From Cordia subcordata (lineage: Eukaryota; Streptophyta; Magnoliopsida; Boraginales; Cordiaceae): a stretch of DNA of 64,000 nt. Of this stretch, positions 50,217 through 61,641 are shown piece after piece. The translations under genes and the position numbers were made by a program. The number at the start of each line of letters is the position of its first letter. Within the stretch, counting starts at the first letter, position 1. The DNA lies in contig JAPTOF010000012.1 in NCBI GenBank assembly GCA_028554755.1, forward strand, positions 762,501 through 826,500, in the 5' to 3' direction. The notes under the pieces were generated by a model, which ran no database searches, was not told the origin of the DNA, and saw nothing but the letters and a program-made list of their open reading frames with translations.

Positions 50217-51011
50217 TGTTGGACCGAGTTGCTAATACTATGTCTAGTTGATTACCTAATTTTAAAAAATTTAATCAATAATAGTAGCAGAATATAACAA
50301 CTAAACATCTATTACACACATGTCTACATTCACATAAACAACATATATAAAGAAGATGAGATGTAGTGTGCCACTCTTGATGTGTGGTATCGTTAATAAA
50401 ACCTTCTTACACAATTGCTTGCCTCATACTAGCCCTTTAATGGTTTGCTCCACTATAATCAATCACTAATAGCTAGGATGTAGTGTGCTATATAGTGGGC
50501 AAGCACTAAATAGGGATTAATTGAGGTTTAGGCTAGGTAGTGTGCGTTTTTAGTGTAATTGTGTGAAAAATTCTGCACACATACCAAAGAGAAAATGAAC
50601 TTCTTATGTTATGTATTCTGTATGTAACGGTACGGTTCCTAGAAGACATACTCATGGTGGTCTACGGACTAGGAGTGAAGTCCAGAAAAGCATTTAATAA
50701 CCTAGGTAGATCACCCTCACAAGAAGACTTGCCCACTAGCCTTTTCCTAGTAGAGTTCCTAACATTACCATTTGGCAATGGACCAATTTATGATATCACC
50801 AAATCTAGACTTGGACCTATTATGCGTCCAGCCTCACTGTGTACCCAAGTCATTGATCTATATCATTGGACCTTCGTACTTTGTATCAATACACAAATAG
50901 GGAGAATAGGCTATACAAAGCTCAATCATATGAACAATATCATGAGCGTATTATGTCTAGTTTCTAATTATCACCATATGCTAGTGGTCTTTGGGGCATA
51001 TAATCCCAACA
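50217..51011 (-). repeat. Right (5') LTR of Copia element 3 with internal deletion
   Basis: The outer parts match the left LTR, but tatgttatgtattct is joined directly to gtatgtaacggtacggttcc, removing about 1 kb of LTR. The promoter region is probably lost. Confidence 0.8.
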
Positions 51012-51164
51012 AGTAGTAGAGATGCGGCCTTACGAGAACGTTGGCCGGTAGTTAAGAAGTTGCTTAGGAGGCTACAAGGCATTGCTTGTGTGGGCAATGC
51101 GAAGTGGTGAGAGCCTAGGTAGGGCCAGTTGGCAAAGAAGAGGAGATTTTTGGTAGGTTAGGAT
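51012..51164 (+). other. Short flank with open frame and purine-rich tract
   Basis: An open stretch encoding RDAALRERWP and KKLLRRLQG is followed by a stop and then an agaagaggaga purine tract just before the next LTR. This may be the 3' internal tail of another retroelement; too short to classify. Confidence 0.35.
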
Positions 51165-52216
51165 TTAGGATTTGTTATTTATTATTGAGTCCGAGTTATA
51201 TTACGATTAGTATATTTTCTATTTTGCTGTGGAAAGGGTTAATAGAAGTTTTAGTTTCCTATTTAGTTTTAAATTCCTATTTAGTTTTGGATTCCTAGCC
51301 TATATATAGGTAGGGATGTCAATGGGATGAGTGACTTAGGGTACCCGGCATCGACCGACCCGATTAAAATCCGATAAAATCCATCCCATTAAGAACCGGG
51401 AACGGATGTAGAACGATTAAAAATATCCGTTAGGGTTTGGGACGGAACTGGGATTGACCCCCCCGGGTACCTGCATTCCCGAACCCGGTTATATATATAC
51501 ATATATGTATAGATATATATGTGTGTGTTTATGTGTATATATATAGGTATGCGTGCGCATATATATAGGTGTTTTATATTTATTAATTAATTATAGTTTT
51601 AAGTACATAAGCACATATTATATACTAAAAATTAAGAAAATTTTTCTAAAAGTAGTGAGGTTTGAACCCTTAACGTTTTACTCTTTAAAATTTTATTATT
51701 TTAATATATTTTAGGGATATTGTTTAGATTTTTTGGGAAAAATTATTTGATTGGTTATTTTTTTAAATTTATTGATTTAATTCAGTTTCTGGAGTTGAGA
51801 ACATGTTTTAAATTTGGGTTCCGGACATTTCTTGTTAAATTTTTTATTTAAATTAAAAAATTTTTTTAACCTGGTTTGGGACGTTCCAGGTACCTGAAGG
51901 TTTGGGACGTTCTGGAAATGGGATTCCTATTTAATTTTTATCCGGGTTTGGGACGGAAATAGGAATTGGGATGCCATTCGGGTAGCGGGTTTGGGATTCC
52001 TTCATGGGCAGGGTACCGTCCCGTTGCCATCCCTATATATAGGGGTGAAAGCTTTCATTGAAAAACAACTTTTTTTTCAGAATTATTCAATAATATTTTA
52101 TTTTCTCTCCTAGGGTTTACTATTTTAGGAATTTCTTGACTAATTTCAGCCTTGAAATTGAGCTCTTTGATTTTCCTACTTTCTTGTTTATGTTCTCCAA
52201 ACATCCGCTACATTAG
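51165..52216 (+). repeat. LTR arm A of a palindrome, carrying a hAT element
   Basis: Without the hAT insertion this is an LTR of about 320 bp ending ccaaacatccgctaca, followed by a primer-binding-site-like ttggttatcaaagc. Its reverse complement is present at 52316-52634. Confidence 0.75.
51303..52043. mobile_element. Non-autonomous hAT element, 725 bp
   Basis: Element 51311-52035 with ends TAGGGATGTCAATGGGA and TCCCGTTGCCATCCCTA (inverted, 2-3 mismatches), flanked by a perfect 8-bp duplication tatatagg (51303-51310 and 52036-52043). Subterminal gggtttgggacg and ggtacc strings repeat in both halves. No transposase. Confidence 0.92.
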
Positions 52217-52315
52217 TTGGTTATCAAAGCAAGGTTTTTCTTTAACTAATTTCAAGTTCACGACGTCTCTAAGGAGAGGAAGAGGTCGTGTTATAGCAGG
52301 TGGAGTTACCAACTA

Positions 52316-52634
52316 ACGCAGCGAAAATTTGGAGAACATAAACAAAAAAGTGAGAGAATCAAGGAGCTTAATTTCAACGCTGAAATTAGCCAAGAAATTC
52401 CTAAGATAATAAATCCTAAGAGGGAGAATAAAATATTATTGAATAATTCTGAAAAAAAAATATTTTTCAATGAAAGCTTTCATCCTATATATAGGCTAGG
52501 AATCCAAAACTAAATAAGAAACTAAATAGGAAAGTAAAACTTCTACCAACCCTTTCCATAGCAAAATAGGTAATAAACTAATTCTAATATAACTAGGACT
52601 CAATAATAAATAACAAATCCTAATCAATTTTAAT
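52316..52634 (-). repeat. LTR arm B of the palindrome, inverted
   Basis: Reverse complement of arm A, including the PBS-side ttagttggtaac and the far end gattaggatttgttatttattattgag. The spacer between the arms is only about 100 bp and includes a short Gag-start-like stretch (52260-52300). Confidence 0.75.
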
Positions 52635-53061
52635 TATTAACTAAAATAATAAAATTTTGGGCTGCATCACTATTTAATACTCTATTATCAAATTAAATAA
52701 AGCCAGCCAAGTATCACGTAAGGCATGTTATCGTGACACAATCACAAAACAATTACGATAATATCATTTATGGGGAACAAGACCCCACTTGCACACACGA
52801 TAAGGGTACGAGGCCCTTGCTTGCACACGCGATAAGGGTACAAGTTCCCCACTGGCACATAGGATAAGGGGACAAAGCCACATTGACATACAGATACAGG
52901 TATAAGGCCTCCACAAACACCTACAATAAGAGAAAATACTTGCCAAGCATGTCACGTCACCACTAACACAACTTATGCAGTATGAACTAACATATAATTA
53001 TCTCAATAAAGACAAGTATTTAATTACGCTTTCTTCCTTTAGAATCATTATCTAGATTTTA
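52635..53061. other. Intergenic DNA with a short tandem array
   Basis: No gene is seen. The array at 52765-52930 is listed separately. Confidence 0.4.
52765..52930 (+). repeat. Imperfect 32-bp tandem repeat around gcacacgcgataagggtac
   Basis: Four to five units of the form cccacttgcacacacgataagggtacgagg, progressively diverged to the right. GC-rich for this region. Confidence 0.8.
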
Positions 53062-53429
53062 ATGATATATAAGAATAGTAGATATGAAGTTAACATAATA
53101 CTTCTACCAAAAAAATTAAATAATTCAAGAATGAATAACTTTGACGGGAAGCCAATAGACAGAACGATGGAAAAGGAAGAGCATAGCTATGACAATGTTG
53201 GCATAGCCATCGCGTTAATTAAGTCAAACCAACCACTAAGAACAGAGGGAGAACCTGAACTTCGTTACATTAGTGTGGCCACGAGGTTACAAGGATGGTT
53301 TTTTCTCCAGTGATACTGAATCGTAAACATTTTTTTTTCTTCTGTAACTAATAATTTTAATCACTTAAACCACACCTAATCTCATGAATTTTTAATTGAT
53401 ATTATTTCGATTATGATATTAGCAATAAA

Positions 53430-53468
<39 letters not shown>

Positions 53469-54258
53469 AATAGTCAAGTATTATTAAAATGGGTCTTGTT
53501 TAGAAATAAAAATTGATAGCTCGGAGACACGTAAGCAAATATTGTTAAAAAATTATTAAATTATTACGATATACAAAGATTATAAATTTTGGAATGGACG
53601 TGAGAATTGTTTTGCGGTTCTTTTACCTGTGTTTTCAACAGCATTGTCTTTCCGCAAGACTTCGTCAACTCATGTTTACAGAAAGGTCTCCAACTGCATT
53701 TTTCAGTAAACCGTTTCATTGGCCGACGAAAACCCGCAAAATATGGCTTTCTGACGTAATCCTTTTGTGGTCCCTGAAAATAATAACCCGTTGTCTCCAT
53801 CTGAAAAATTGTTATTTTTAACAGGAAAAAATAACAAATTGATATTTTTATCACTGGGAGTCAGATGCACTTTTAGAAGATTATTAGAGGGCCCAATGCA
53901 CTTTTAAAAAATCATAGGGGCGTGAACTTGTTTTAATTAATAATTTATCAAAAATAAGGATTTTTTAGATAGAGGGAGACATATGCTTATTTCCAATAAT
54001 CATAAGAGGATTACAAGTAGTCTGAAGCAATTTACTCTAATTTTATTTGATTTCATAGAAACATGGGTGAAGATTCACTAGCAAAGAGGTAAGTGACAAC
54101 CCACTACCAAAAATGGATGTTGTTGTCTCAACTTGGGCTAGTTAGTGATCCAATAGCCTTTTCACATAAGCTTAATGGAATGTGAAGTAATGGTTTAGTG
54201 AAACACAAAAACATAATGGGAGAATAATTGGTTGTGGAGAGGAAAGAAATGGATTTAT
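53062..54258. other. Intergenic DNA with (AAT)n microsatellite, no gene supported
   Basis: The microsatellite lies at 53428-53472. The open frame at 53062-53313 has no recognisable domain. Confidence 0.45.
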
Positions 54259-54491
54259 TAAGGGCTTGTTTGGATTGGCTTTTTCAAAAGCGTTTTTTTA
54301 ATGGCTTTTGAAAAATAATTTTTTTGAGAAGTTGAAAATTCTGGCTTCTAAAAAAAACTGTATTTGTGCTTTTTTCAGATTTTTAACTTTTTTAGAAACC
54401 AAATCAAATAGTTACTGTAAATTTAATGTAACTTTTTAAGGAAAAAAGTATTTTTTTTCCTTAAAAAAAAGCCAATCCAAACAAGCCCTAA
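54259..54491. mobile_element. Tourist-like MITE
   Basis: Element 54262-54488 (227 bp) with ends GGGCTTGTTTGGATTGGC and GCCAATCCAAACAAGCCC, near-perfect inverted repeats, and TAA on both sides (54259-54261 and 54489-54491). The best-preserved copy of the family in this window. Confidence 0.92.
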
Positions 54492-55044
54492 GTAGCAAGT
54501 GAAACTTCTAAAATTTTTGAAAGGAGATACAGTAATCAAGTTTCGATTTGAAAATAGGTGGTGGAAAGTTTTGTTCATATTATGGTAATTTACATTAATC
54601 AAGTGCATAAATTCAGAGGGCAAATGATTGCTATATAATCGACTATTTTTAGAATCAACCCATCAATTAAATCGAATTATGAAAAGTAAGATGCGTGTAT
54701 TGATTTATGTCACATATTTACCATAAAACAGAAGAAATGCCTGTACCACATCTTTCCTACATTCTAATTACAAGCTTTTGGAGTATTGAACAGTAATTTG
54801 GGGGAAAAAAAAAAAAAAACCTCATACAATCAATTCGAGAATCAAGGCTTTTTCTTACCTAATAGCAGCATCATTTGCCTTCTTGATGATTAAAAAAAAA
54901 AGCTATCCTAAATGATTATGAACTTCACAAAAACTGTATTTTTCACATAAAATTGTGAAGCATCCTCATTTTTCTATATGCAAAAAGTGGAAAAGCTTCA
55001 AGTATATAAAAGATTGTTTCTGTTCCTGATGTTATCTGCGCTTT
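54492..55044. other. Intergenic DNA and probable 3'UTR of the RING gene
   Basis: No gene is seen. The right part should hold the minus-strand 3'UTR. Confidence 0.4.
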
Positions 55045-56265
55045 TCACTCCTCTAATGCTTGCTTACATAGAGGGCAGCAAGAAATTATTCTGAGCCACC
55101 GATCGACGCATTTCAGATGAAAGATATGAGAGCAAGGCAATTGCCTGATTTCTTCCTTCTCTTTGTACTTGGCTAGGCAAATGCAGCATTGCTGTTGCAA
55201 CAAATGGACCTTATTAGTGAAGCAAGATACGCGAAAGATTTAGTCTAGATGAACATAGAGTCATTATACGCGTCGTATGCAGCAGTTTAGTAAGATCAGA
55301 ATGAAAAACATACTGGATTTTCATCCTCCGGGGCCGAATTGCCAGGCTCCATTTTGCCGGCTTCCTTGTATCTCCAGCTTGGTAGGCTGCAAAGCTGTTC
55401 GTCTGATGCCCCGCGATCAATGTTAGCCATGCTCATATTGAATCCAACCAAGCTGCTGAGCAATGGCACACAACAGCAGAGCAGCACAAACAGAATGAAT
55501 GGGAAGGAGTAACTGATAGCATTCCAGGCTAGAAGAGTGATGCAGAGCACGTGGAGCTTAGGGGCGCGATGGAATGATCCCAGGCGTGAGTCAAAAACCC
55601 AAACGTTCCCCATCACAAACCATATCGCAAAGAACAGCTCAACTGAAGCACGACATTTGTTCATACAATGCAAGCTTCTGTTCAAGATAGTATGATCAGG
55701 TAAGAATATCAATGAGGACTCAAAACAGTCTTGAAGAAAGAAGAAATATAATTTACCTGGACTCGGCTTGGCTTCTCTGCTCCTCTATGTCAGAGAGGAT
55801 AAGATTAAGACCATCTCTTTCGGTCACATATAACATTTGACATCGCCAGTAGAGCAGCAGTAGGCTAAGTACACAGCCGAAAGCATAACCGATAACCCAT
55901 ACTCTCATCGGCCAAACTGGCCTTTCATCCCTGGAAACAGCAAGTGTATACAGTGTGATAGCTATCTGGCTAACCAAAGTCACACATTCTGCCATCATCC
56001 AGTTTGCAGAATTGAATGGATTCGACCCGAGCTCTGATCTCGATCCGTTTTGGTGATGGAACACTCTTCTCAGGAAGTTGAACCACCTTGATCTTGATAC
56101 CATCATTGCTAATCTTACCAAGAAAGAAGAATGGGGGGCGCGAGAAGACCTGCTTCTGACCCCCCTTACCGTTCTGTCTTCTCCCCCTGGAGAAACCGAA
56201 GAGATAGAAACTGCAATGGTAGAGCTGCACAACACCTCTGGTGTAAAGTAGTATCGACTATTCAT
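55045..56265 (-). CDS. Membrane-anchored RING-H2 E3 ubiquitin ligase (At4g11680/At1g63170 type)
   Basis: Probable E3 ubiquitin ligase in an internal membrane; substrates unknown. Exons: 55757-56265, 55314-55677, 55045-55191, GT-AG, joining to 339 residues. The N-terminal part is Ser/Arg-rich. About four hydrophobic spans follow: MAECVTLVSQIAITLYTLAV, VWVIGYAFGCVLSLLLLYW, LFFAIWFVMGNVWVF and a long one around VLCITLLAWNAISYSFPFIL. The DERPVWPMRVW motif between spans 1 and 2 is characteristic of the family. The last exon encodes the RING: CCIC, then LPCSHIFHLKCVDRW and CCPLC, giving C3H2C3 (RING-H2). A stop (tag) lies in frame eight codons upstream of the ATG, supporting this start. The family is somewhat longer (about 360-410 aa), the difference being in the N-terminal region. 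Confidence 0.9.
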
Positions 56266-57869
56266 TTGGGAAGCAATAGTGGCAAACTAGTACCGGATCA
56301 AAAGTTGTTACTCATGATCCTCGGCCTTGTTGAACATCAAGAATGAAGAATGATATAATGGGATTTGCTAATTCCCCGTGTACAAAATCCCCGCTAAGCA
56401 TCCACGGCTGAATGGTTAAAGCGCGCAAGCTTACTTACAAACTTCAATGAAAATCAGTTTCTGTTAATAAAACCTCGTGGGGAAATTGCATTCTCCAATG
56501 CTAACGATCTGAAAGGTCCGAATCAAGTGAAAAAAGAAGAGATTTGAGGCTTGAACAGAGAATTTTTATGGTTTATGGAAGAAGCTTAAAGGGTACCTAC
56601 GATCATGAACTAAGAAAGGATTCAATGAAGGATATAAAATCTGGAACTGCGATTAAATGGATTGAGCAACAGCTGAGGGAAAAAAAACAAGGAAGGTGAA
56701 GTTTGGGTTCAGATGGTGACCAAGAATCAGACAACTTTGCTTTAATTCCAAGTGAATTGATCACAAGCATAACTACAACCGTTGGCCTAACGTCCTCTTG
56801 GTTATTGTTTGTTCAGTAAGCAAAGGTGAAAGCTAAGCTATTGGCTCTTCATGTGCACCTTGCTCTTGTACATCAAATAGTTCGGTGCATAAAACTCTTG
56901 TCATCTAGAAAATTTAGACCATATAAATAATATATCGAGAATATAAAATAGAGTAAAGGGGAAGATATTTTATTTTATTTTTTTTCTTTTTGATGTTAAC
57001 ATTGCGTTGGTCTCACTTTGATTTATGTTGGGAAATATGTTAACTGATAATTTGATAACTACGTTTGTGAATTTTGTTGAATTAGCAATGTCTGGATTGT
57101 TTGTGGCTGCTACTGTGGCTTTGGGGCTGCTTGTAGCGAGCAGTTGGCGAGGCCCTCTAGTTAGCCCTCACGGGCCATTTGCTCTCTTGATTACATGCAG
57201 GAAATATATACGTGATATCCCACGCGAACGTGATAAGTGTATGATTTATAAGGTATAATTAATAATAATTCAAGTTAATTATTCTGAATCAATTCTTTTG
57301 AAATCTAGGAACAATTATTTCTTAACTTTACAACACTAGTGTTACTGACAGATCAAAATTGACAAAAATGAAGTTAGCGATTCTTCACGGTAGGAGCCAC
57401 TAGGTCCCCAATGAGATCGCAAGATAGGATGTATAAATGATGAGAAATTTGTTTTATAGGAGGTAAAGAATGAGTGATGTTACATACGAAGGAACATCGC
57501 CATTGAAGTAGTTACATTCGATTAGTCACGCCTAGTAAAATACCCTATTAACCAAGAATTGCATGAAAGATATTAATGTTATGGTTTCAAGTCTACTTAA
57601 CCTGATGGCTTGACATACCATCTACAACCTAAGAGGGAGAATAGTGAAAACGAAAGTTGGTTTGCTTCAATGTAAGAAAATGAATGTCAGCCCTTTGAGA
57701 TTCTAACACCTTGGTGCATTTTCCATGAAACTTTGCCTATCAATTAGGCTGCTTCATATTCTGCATGAAAACCAACGTTTGAGAGCCAAAGGTGTTGATC
57801 ATCAGTTGAAGGATTTGCTGTGTAATACGTTTTGTTACTCCATTGTATGTAATTGGCAAGAAATGAGGA
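56266..57869. other. RING-gene upstream region and intergenic DNA
   Basis: Probably holds the RING-gene leader and promoter (minus strand). A short uORF (ATG near 56316, encoding MSNNF) precedes the main start. A 77-codon open frame at 57025-57258 is not supported as a gene. Confidence 0.45.
56398..56424 (+). other. Possible plastid trnI-CAU 5' fragment (NUPT)
   Basis: The 27-bp string beginning gcatccacggctgaatgg and ending aaagcgc matches, from memory and with one difference, the 5' third of plastid trnI-CAU. The anticodon arm and the rest are absent, so it is not a functional tRNA. Confidence 0.4.
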
Positions 57870-57977
57870 TGAGAGCTCGTTTGATTGGCACCCTTTTATA
57901 AAAAAGTACTTTTAAAAAAAAAAAAAACTTATATTAAAAGAAAACCTATTTTAAAAGCCATTCTAAACGAGCCTTGA
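57870..57977. mobile_element. Short Tourist-like MITE derivative
   Basis: Element 57873-57974 (102 bp) with ends GAGCTCGTTTGATTGGC and GCCATTCTAAACGAGCCT, flanked by TGA on both sides. It appears to be an internally deleted, diverged member of the family. Confidence 0.6.
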
Positions 57978-58831
57978 GTTGTTCATCTTTTCTTGGTTTG
58001 GAAGGAGGCCTAATCGTATTCAACTTTCATTGCTAGTAGAAAGATTTTGCGTATTTCCATTTAAGATTTTGGACTACAAAACAAGGCATTAGAATAAGAT
58101 CTCGCGTGGAAAATGCTAGAAAATAAATTAGTCGTGGTGGCGTCTTACATTTATTAAGTTGAGTTCATTGATGAAGAAGCAAAGTCGTGTTTAAAACATG
58201 TTGAAGATCCTGCACTTGCTTGTTCTTGCTGAATATGAATGTCTTAGCAGTAGCCTGAATCACGGTTGTTGACTTGCTTTATTGACGAGGCAGCAAAAAG
58301 TTGGCTTTTTTTGTATTTGATCAAAATTTGCTTAGATATGATTTTTTAGTTTAAAAATAAACTAACTCTAAGGAAAAAAGAAAAAAGAATTATCTCCACC
58401 TTCTTTCAAATCCTTTAAGCATCATCTTGATGCAGATTGCTGATACAGAAAACCACACGCTTTTCTTCAAGCGACATGCATAGAAGATACTAAAAAATTT
58501 TCACAACAAATCTATCTTTCCATTTATAGCTGCACACAAAGGACGTAAATTTACTTGGAACAATTGCCAATAACCTGATGATCTATGACAGGGCACTAAC
58601 TATACTACACAGATAAACATGATTTGTTGCATAAAGAAAAGACTTTTGAAACCAATATCTGGATAGCACATGAATGGCTACATGTTGGAAAAAGGACGTC
58701 TAGTGAGATTGATCTGCTCATAAGCCACAAATTCTCCAGCAGTTAGCTCAATTATGCGAGTTCTGTCCATGGCGACCAACAATTTTCCGGGAGACACTGA
58801 AAAACGCATACTGCATCCTACATTTTTGTTT
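57978..58831. other. Intergenic DNA and probable 3'UTR of the TMEM245-like gene
   Basis: No gene is seen. Confidence 0.4.
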
Positions 58832-61641
58832 TTATTTTGCTCCTTGCAAGACAAACTCTACATACAAATCCTTGATAGCAATCACAACGGTAGTTATCAG
58901 CGGCCCCATTATTGCTCCCTGCATTATAGTACGCTCAAACCCAAGAACCATAATTGCCAACAATACTTGTATCAAGCATTTAACACAATTATACAAGAAG
59001 CTACATTGAGGAGATATCCGACAGTATAACTAAATGGCACTAAATGATGACCTAATAGCAAGAAAATGATATAAATTCATCGGTTCATTAGCAAAATATC
59101 AAATTACTTATTGAAGTAAAGTAATCATACTCACCATATAAGAAGTACACGTAGAAGAGATCATAGGATACATCTGCCAAAAATAAAGCGTAATACTGTA
59201 CAAGGAAGAGAATAAATTGAAGATAAAGCAAAGAGATCAACAAAGGCTATCCAAATTAATTTCAAAGAGAAAAATGAATATATCTTTAAGACTTGAGGCC
59301 CCATCTTTGTTGTGCCTAATGTGTATATAAGCTAGTAGCTGATCCTAGGCAAAGATAAGGTAGGGCTGTGTCAAGCTAAGGTTTTTACTGTAACCAGGAT
59401 AAGCGATTCTTTCAATTTTCTCTTCCTTATGGCTGAAGTAGTTGTCCCCAACATGGTAGATTTTGCTAGACAATCTTGCAGGAAGCAGTCCTTATGAGCT
59501 TAGATTTCCCTTATTACATTTGCAGTTTCCAGAAAATTTTCCACTAATTCTTGGGAAATACTTTTAGTAAAAGCCTACAGAACAGCAAAGAAGACTGAAC
59601 TTTTACTAGTTCTAGCTACCAGGCATTTACTACATCATACACACAAGTAGCAAGTCAAAGACGTTAAACACTCTAGACAAATATTCCTGAAAGGAAGAGA
59701 GAGAACATAAACAACTAATGGCATCTGATATCCGGAAAAGAAGATCTAATGATATTTGTGAAATTTATGTGGAATGTAAAGATTGTTATTTACCTCAACT
59801 GCAGAGGGGAACAATGTCATCCCACCAAGAATGCTAAGACCTGTCAGATAGGCGCTATGACCAGGAATGTCCTCTTGAATTTCAGTCACACCATAATCCA
59901 TAAGCACAAGATGAATAGTGGATAGGCTAAGGGCCAAAATATATTTCCCTTCAAACACCAACTGCAAAGCACCTGGAATTGTTGAAAGCCATGGAGGGAA
60001 GATTGGAAACAAAGGACTAATAAATGCAAGGACAGTTGACATGTACAAGAAGTGGATCCTGAATAATCTGAATAACAGCCAAGTTAAACACCCCTGAAAG
60101 AAAGCGATCTCAACAGTTGCCAACAGAACTCCTGAAATTGCCTTATCAAGAACTTCAACACAACGAGTTCTAGCAGATTGTGATATGGGAATCATATCCA
60201 TCACCTGTTCTGTCACTCCACCAGACTCCGATGTTATTAAATAATACAGAACCCAAAGGAAAACCATCAATTGAGAGAGAAAATTAATGACACCAGCTGC
60301 TCCAGAGACAATTGAATTTCCAACTAAAAACACAACTTTCAGGCCTCCCCCAAGAACAGATGTACTACTGACTAGCACATGTTGCATCACATCCATTCCT
60401 TGAAGAGCAAATCCTTTTGCTTTCTCGACCAAGTCCACTCTAGCAATCAGCAATTCCCTGAAAATCGCATCCACTTCTGTATACATTTGACCCCATTCAC
60501 GATTCTTAAGTCTCTTCTTCAGACTAAAAATTTTGTCAGCATATGGAGAAGGAGTAGTCAGAGCAGTGGACCGTGCAGAAGAGTTCAGGGACGAGCTTAT
60601 CACAAAATGCTTGATTCCAGCAACAAACTCAGTCATATTATACTGCATTGCTAGACCATCAATCTGGTCCGAAACAGTCTCATAAAACTTGGTAGTGTAC
60701 CTATCTACCATCCCAGGCACATCATTTTCATCCATCCATTTCTTTACACCAATTTTCTCAGTATAATTACTCTCCTCCACATGGGATTTCAGCGCAAAAA
60801 CTGCATCTTTCCCCTCCACTCCAATCTTATAAGAGAAGAAAATTATTCCAGCCAAAGCCCCCACACTCATTCCAACAATCAGCCCAATAGCCACAATTGT
60901 TTTCAATCTTTTCAGTATCCTTCTAGTGAAAAATGCACTAACCGGCAGGCGAGAAAAGCTTTGACTTCTTAATGATGTTACTTTACTCATAGTTGACTCC
61001 ACGCCGTTAGCCGAAAACATAAACCCCAATGCTAGAAGTGCTAAAGAACCAATGGTGCCAACTCCTTCATAAACCATCACAAACACCCAAAATGCCACAA
61101 GCCACCTTAACAATTTATAAAATGCACTTCTATGCCTCCTCATAACACTTGAAGGCTTCTTTTTCCTAAGAAGAAGCCTCAAAATCACACCTTTAATGTC
61201 AACAATAGTACCAACAACAACTCTAAACATGGCAACAGGAATTGCCAAAATGGTCTCTGTGAGGCCTAAATGCAGAGGCTCAGACCAGAACCCTTCAAGG
61301 GTCTCTTGAATAACTCTTAAAGGAATTGAACAAAGCACAGCCCAAAGAATTGGCCGTAAATATGCCTCAAGCAATTTGCACACACCAAAAAGAATGAAAA
61401 TGGTAAAAGCAACCCCAGCATGAGCCATGGCTATGTAAAGTGCAAGCCTTACCTGAGGATCATCCGAGAGAGAATTGTGGTGGTCCGCAGGGGCGGCTGC
61501 CGCCTTGGCTGGTGGCTGTGGCGGAGATGGGCTGGGCTTTCTGGTGGAGGCTGATCTAAACATGTCTTGCCATGGTGGTGAAGATGAAGCAGAAGACGAG
61601 ACTGATTCTGTTTTTGGGTCTCTGTATTCAACCAAAGCCAT
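58832..61641 (-). CDS. TMEM245-like / AI-2E-transporter-family membrane protein
   Basis: Polytopic membrane protein of the PerM/AI-2E transporter (UPF0118) superfamily, TMEM245 branch; plant role not established. Exons: 59794-61641 and 58832-58918, joined GAG|GGA across a GT-AG intron, giving 644 residues, close to its Arabidopsis counterpart (about 648). The N-terminal 60 residues are Ser/Pro/Ala-rich and disordered. Hydrophobic spans begin near residue 68 ([17 protein letters not shown]), with others around [66 protein letters not shown] and [21 protein letters not shown] soluble insert lies between them (about residues 280-420). The C-terminal [28 protein letters not shown] segment is the conserved family signature and fixes the second exon. 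Intact. Confidence 0.92.

Larger units (their letters stand above)
41304..51011 (-). mobile_element. Copia element 3, reverse orientation, with nested solo LTR
   Basis: Left LTR 41304-44831, split by an insertion at 42061-43832 (1751 bp without it). Right LTR 50217-51011, the same sequence with about 1 kb deleted internally. Ends are TGTTGG...CCAACA. On the minus strand the sequence next to the right LTR is a PBS, tggtattagagcc, one change from initiator-Met. Gag fragments follow on the minus strand, with a polypurine-like acaagtaggat next to the left LTR. Flanks are ggtag (41299-41303) and agtag (51012-51016), a possible 5-bp duplication with one transition. Confidence 0.85.

Noticed and set aside
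41299..51016. Copia element 3 as a clean insertion splitting Copia element 2
   Set aside because: Flanks ggtag/agtag are compatible, but the right flank does not continue the Copia 2 coding sequence, so clean nesting is not claimed.
57025..57258. 77-codon plus-strand open frame with a hydrophobic N-terminus
   Set aside because: No homology recognised, no promoter or splice support; likely chance.
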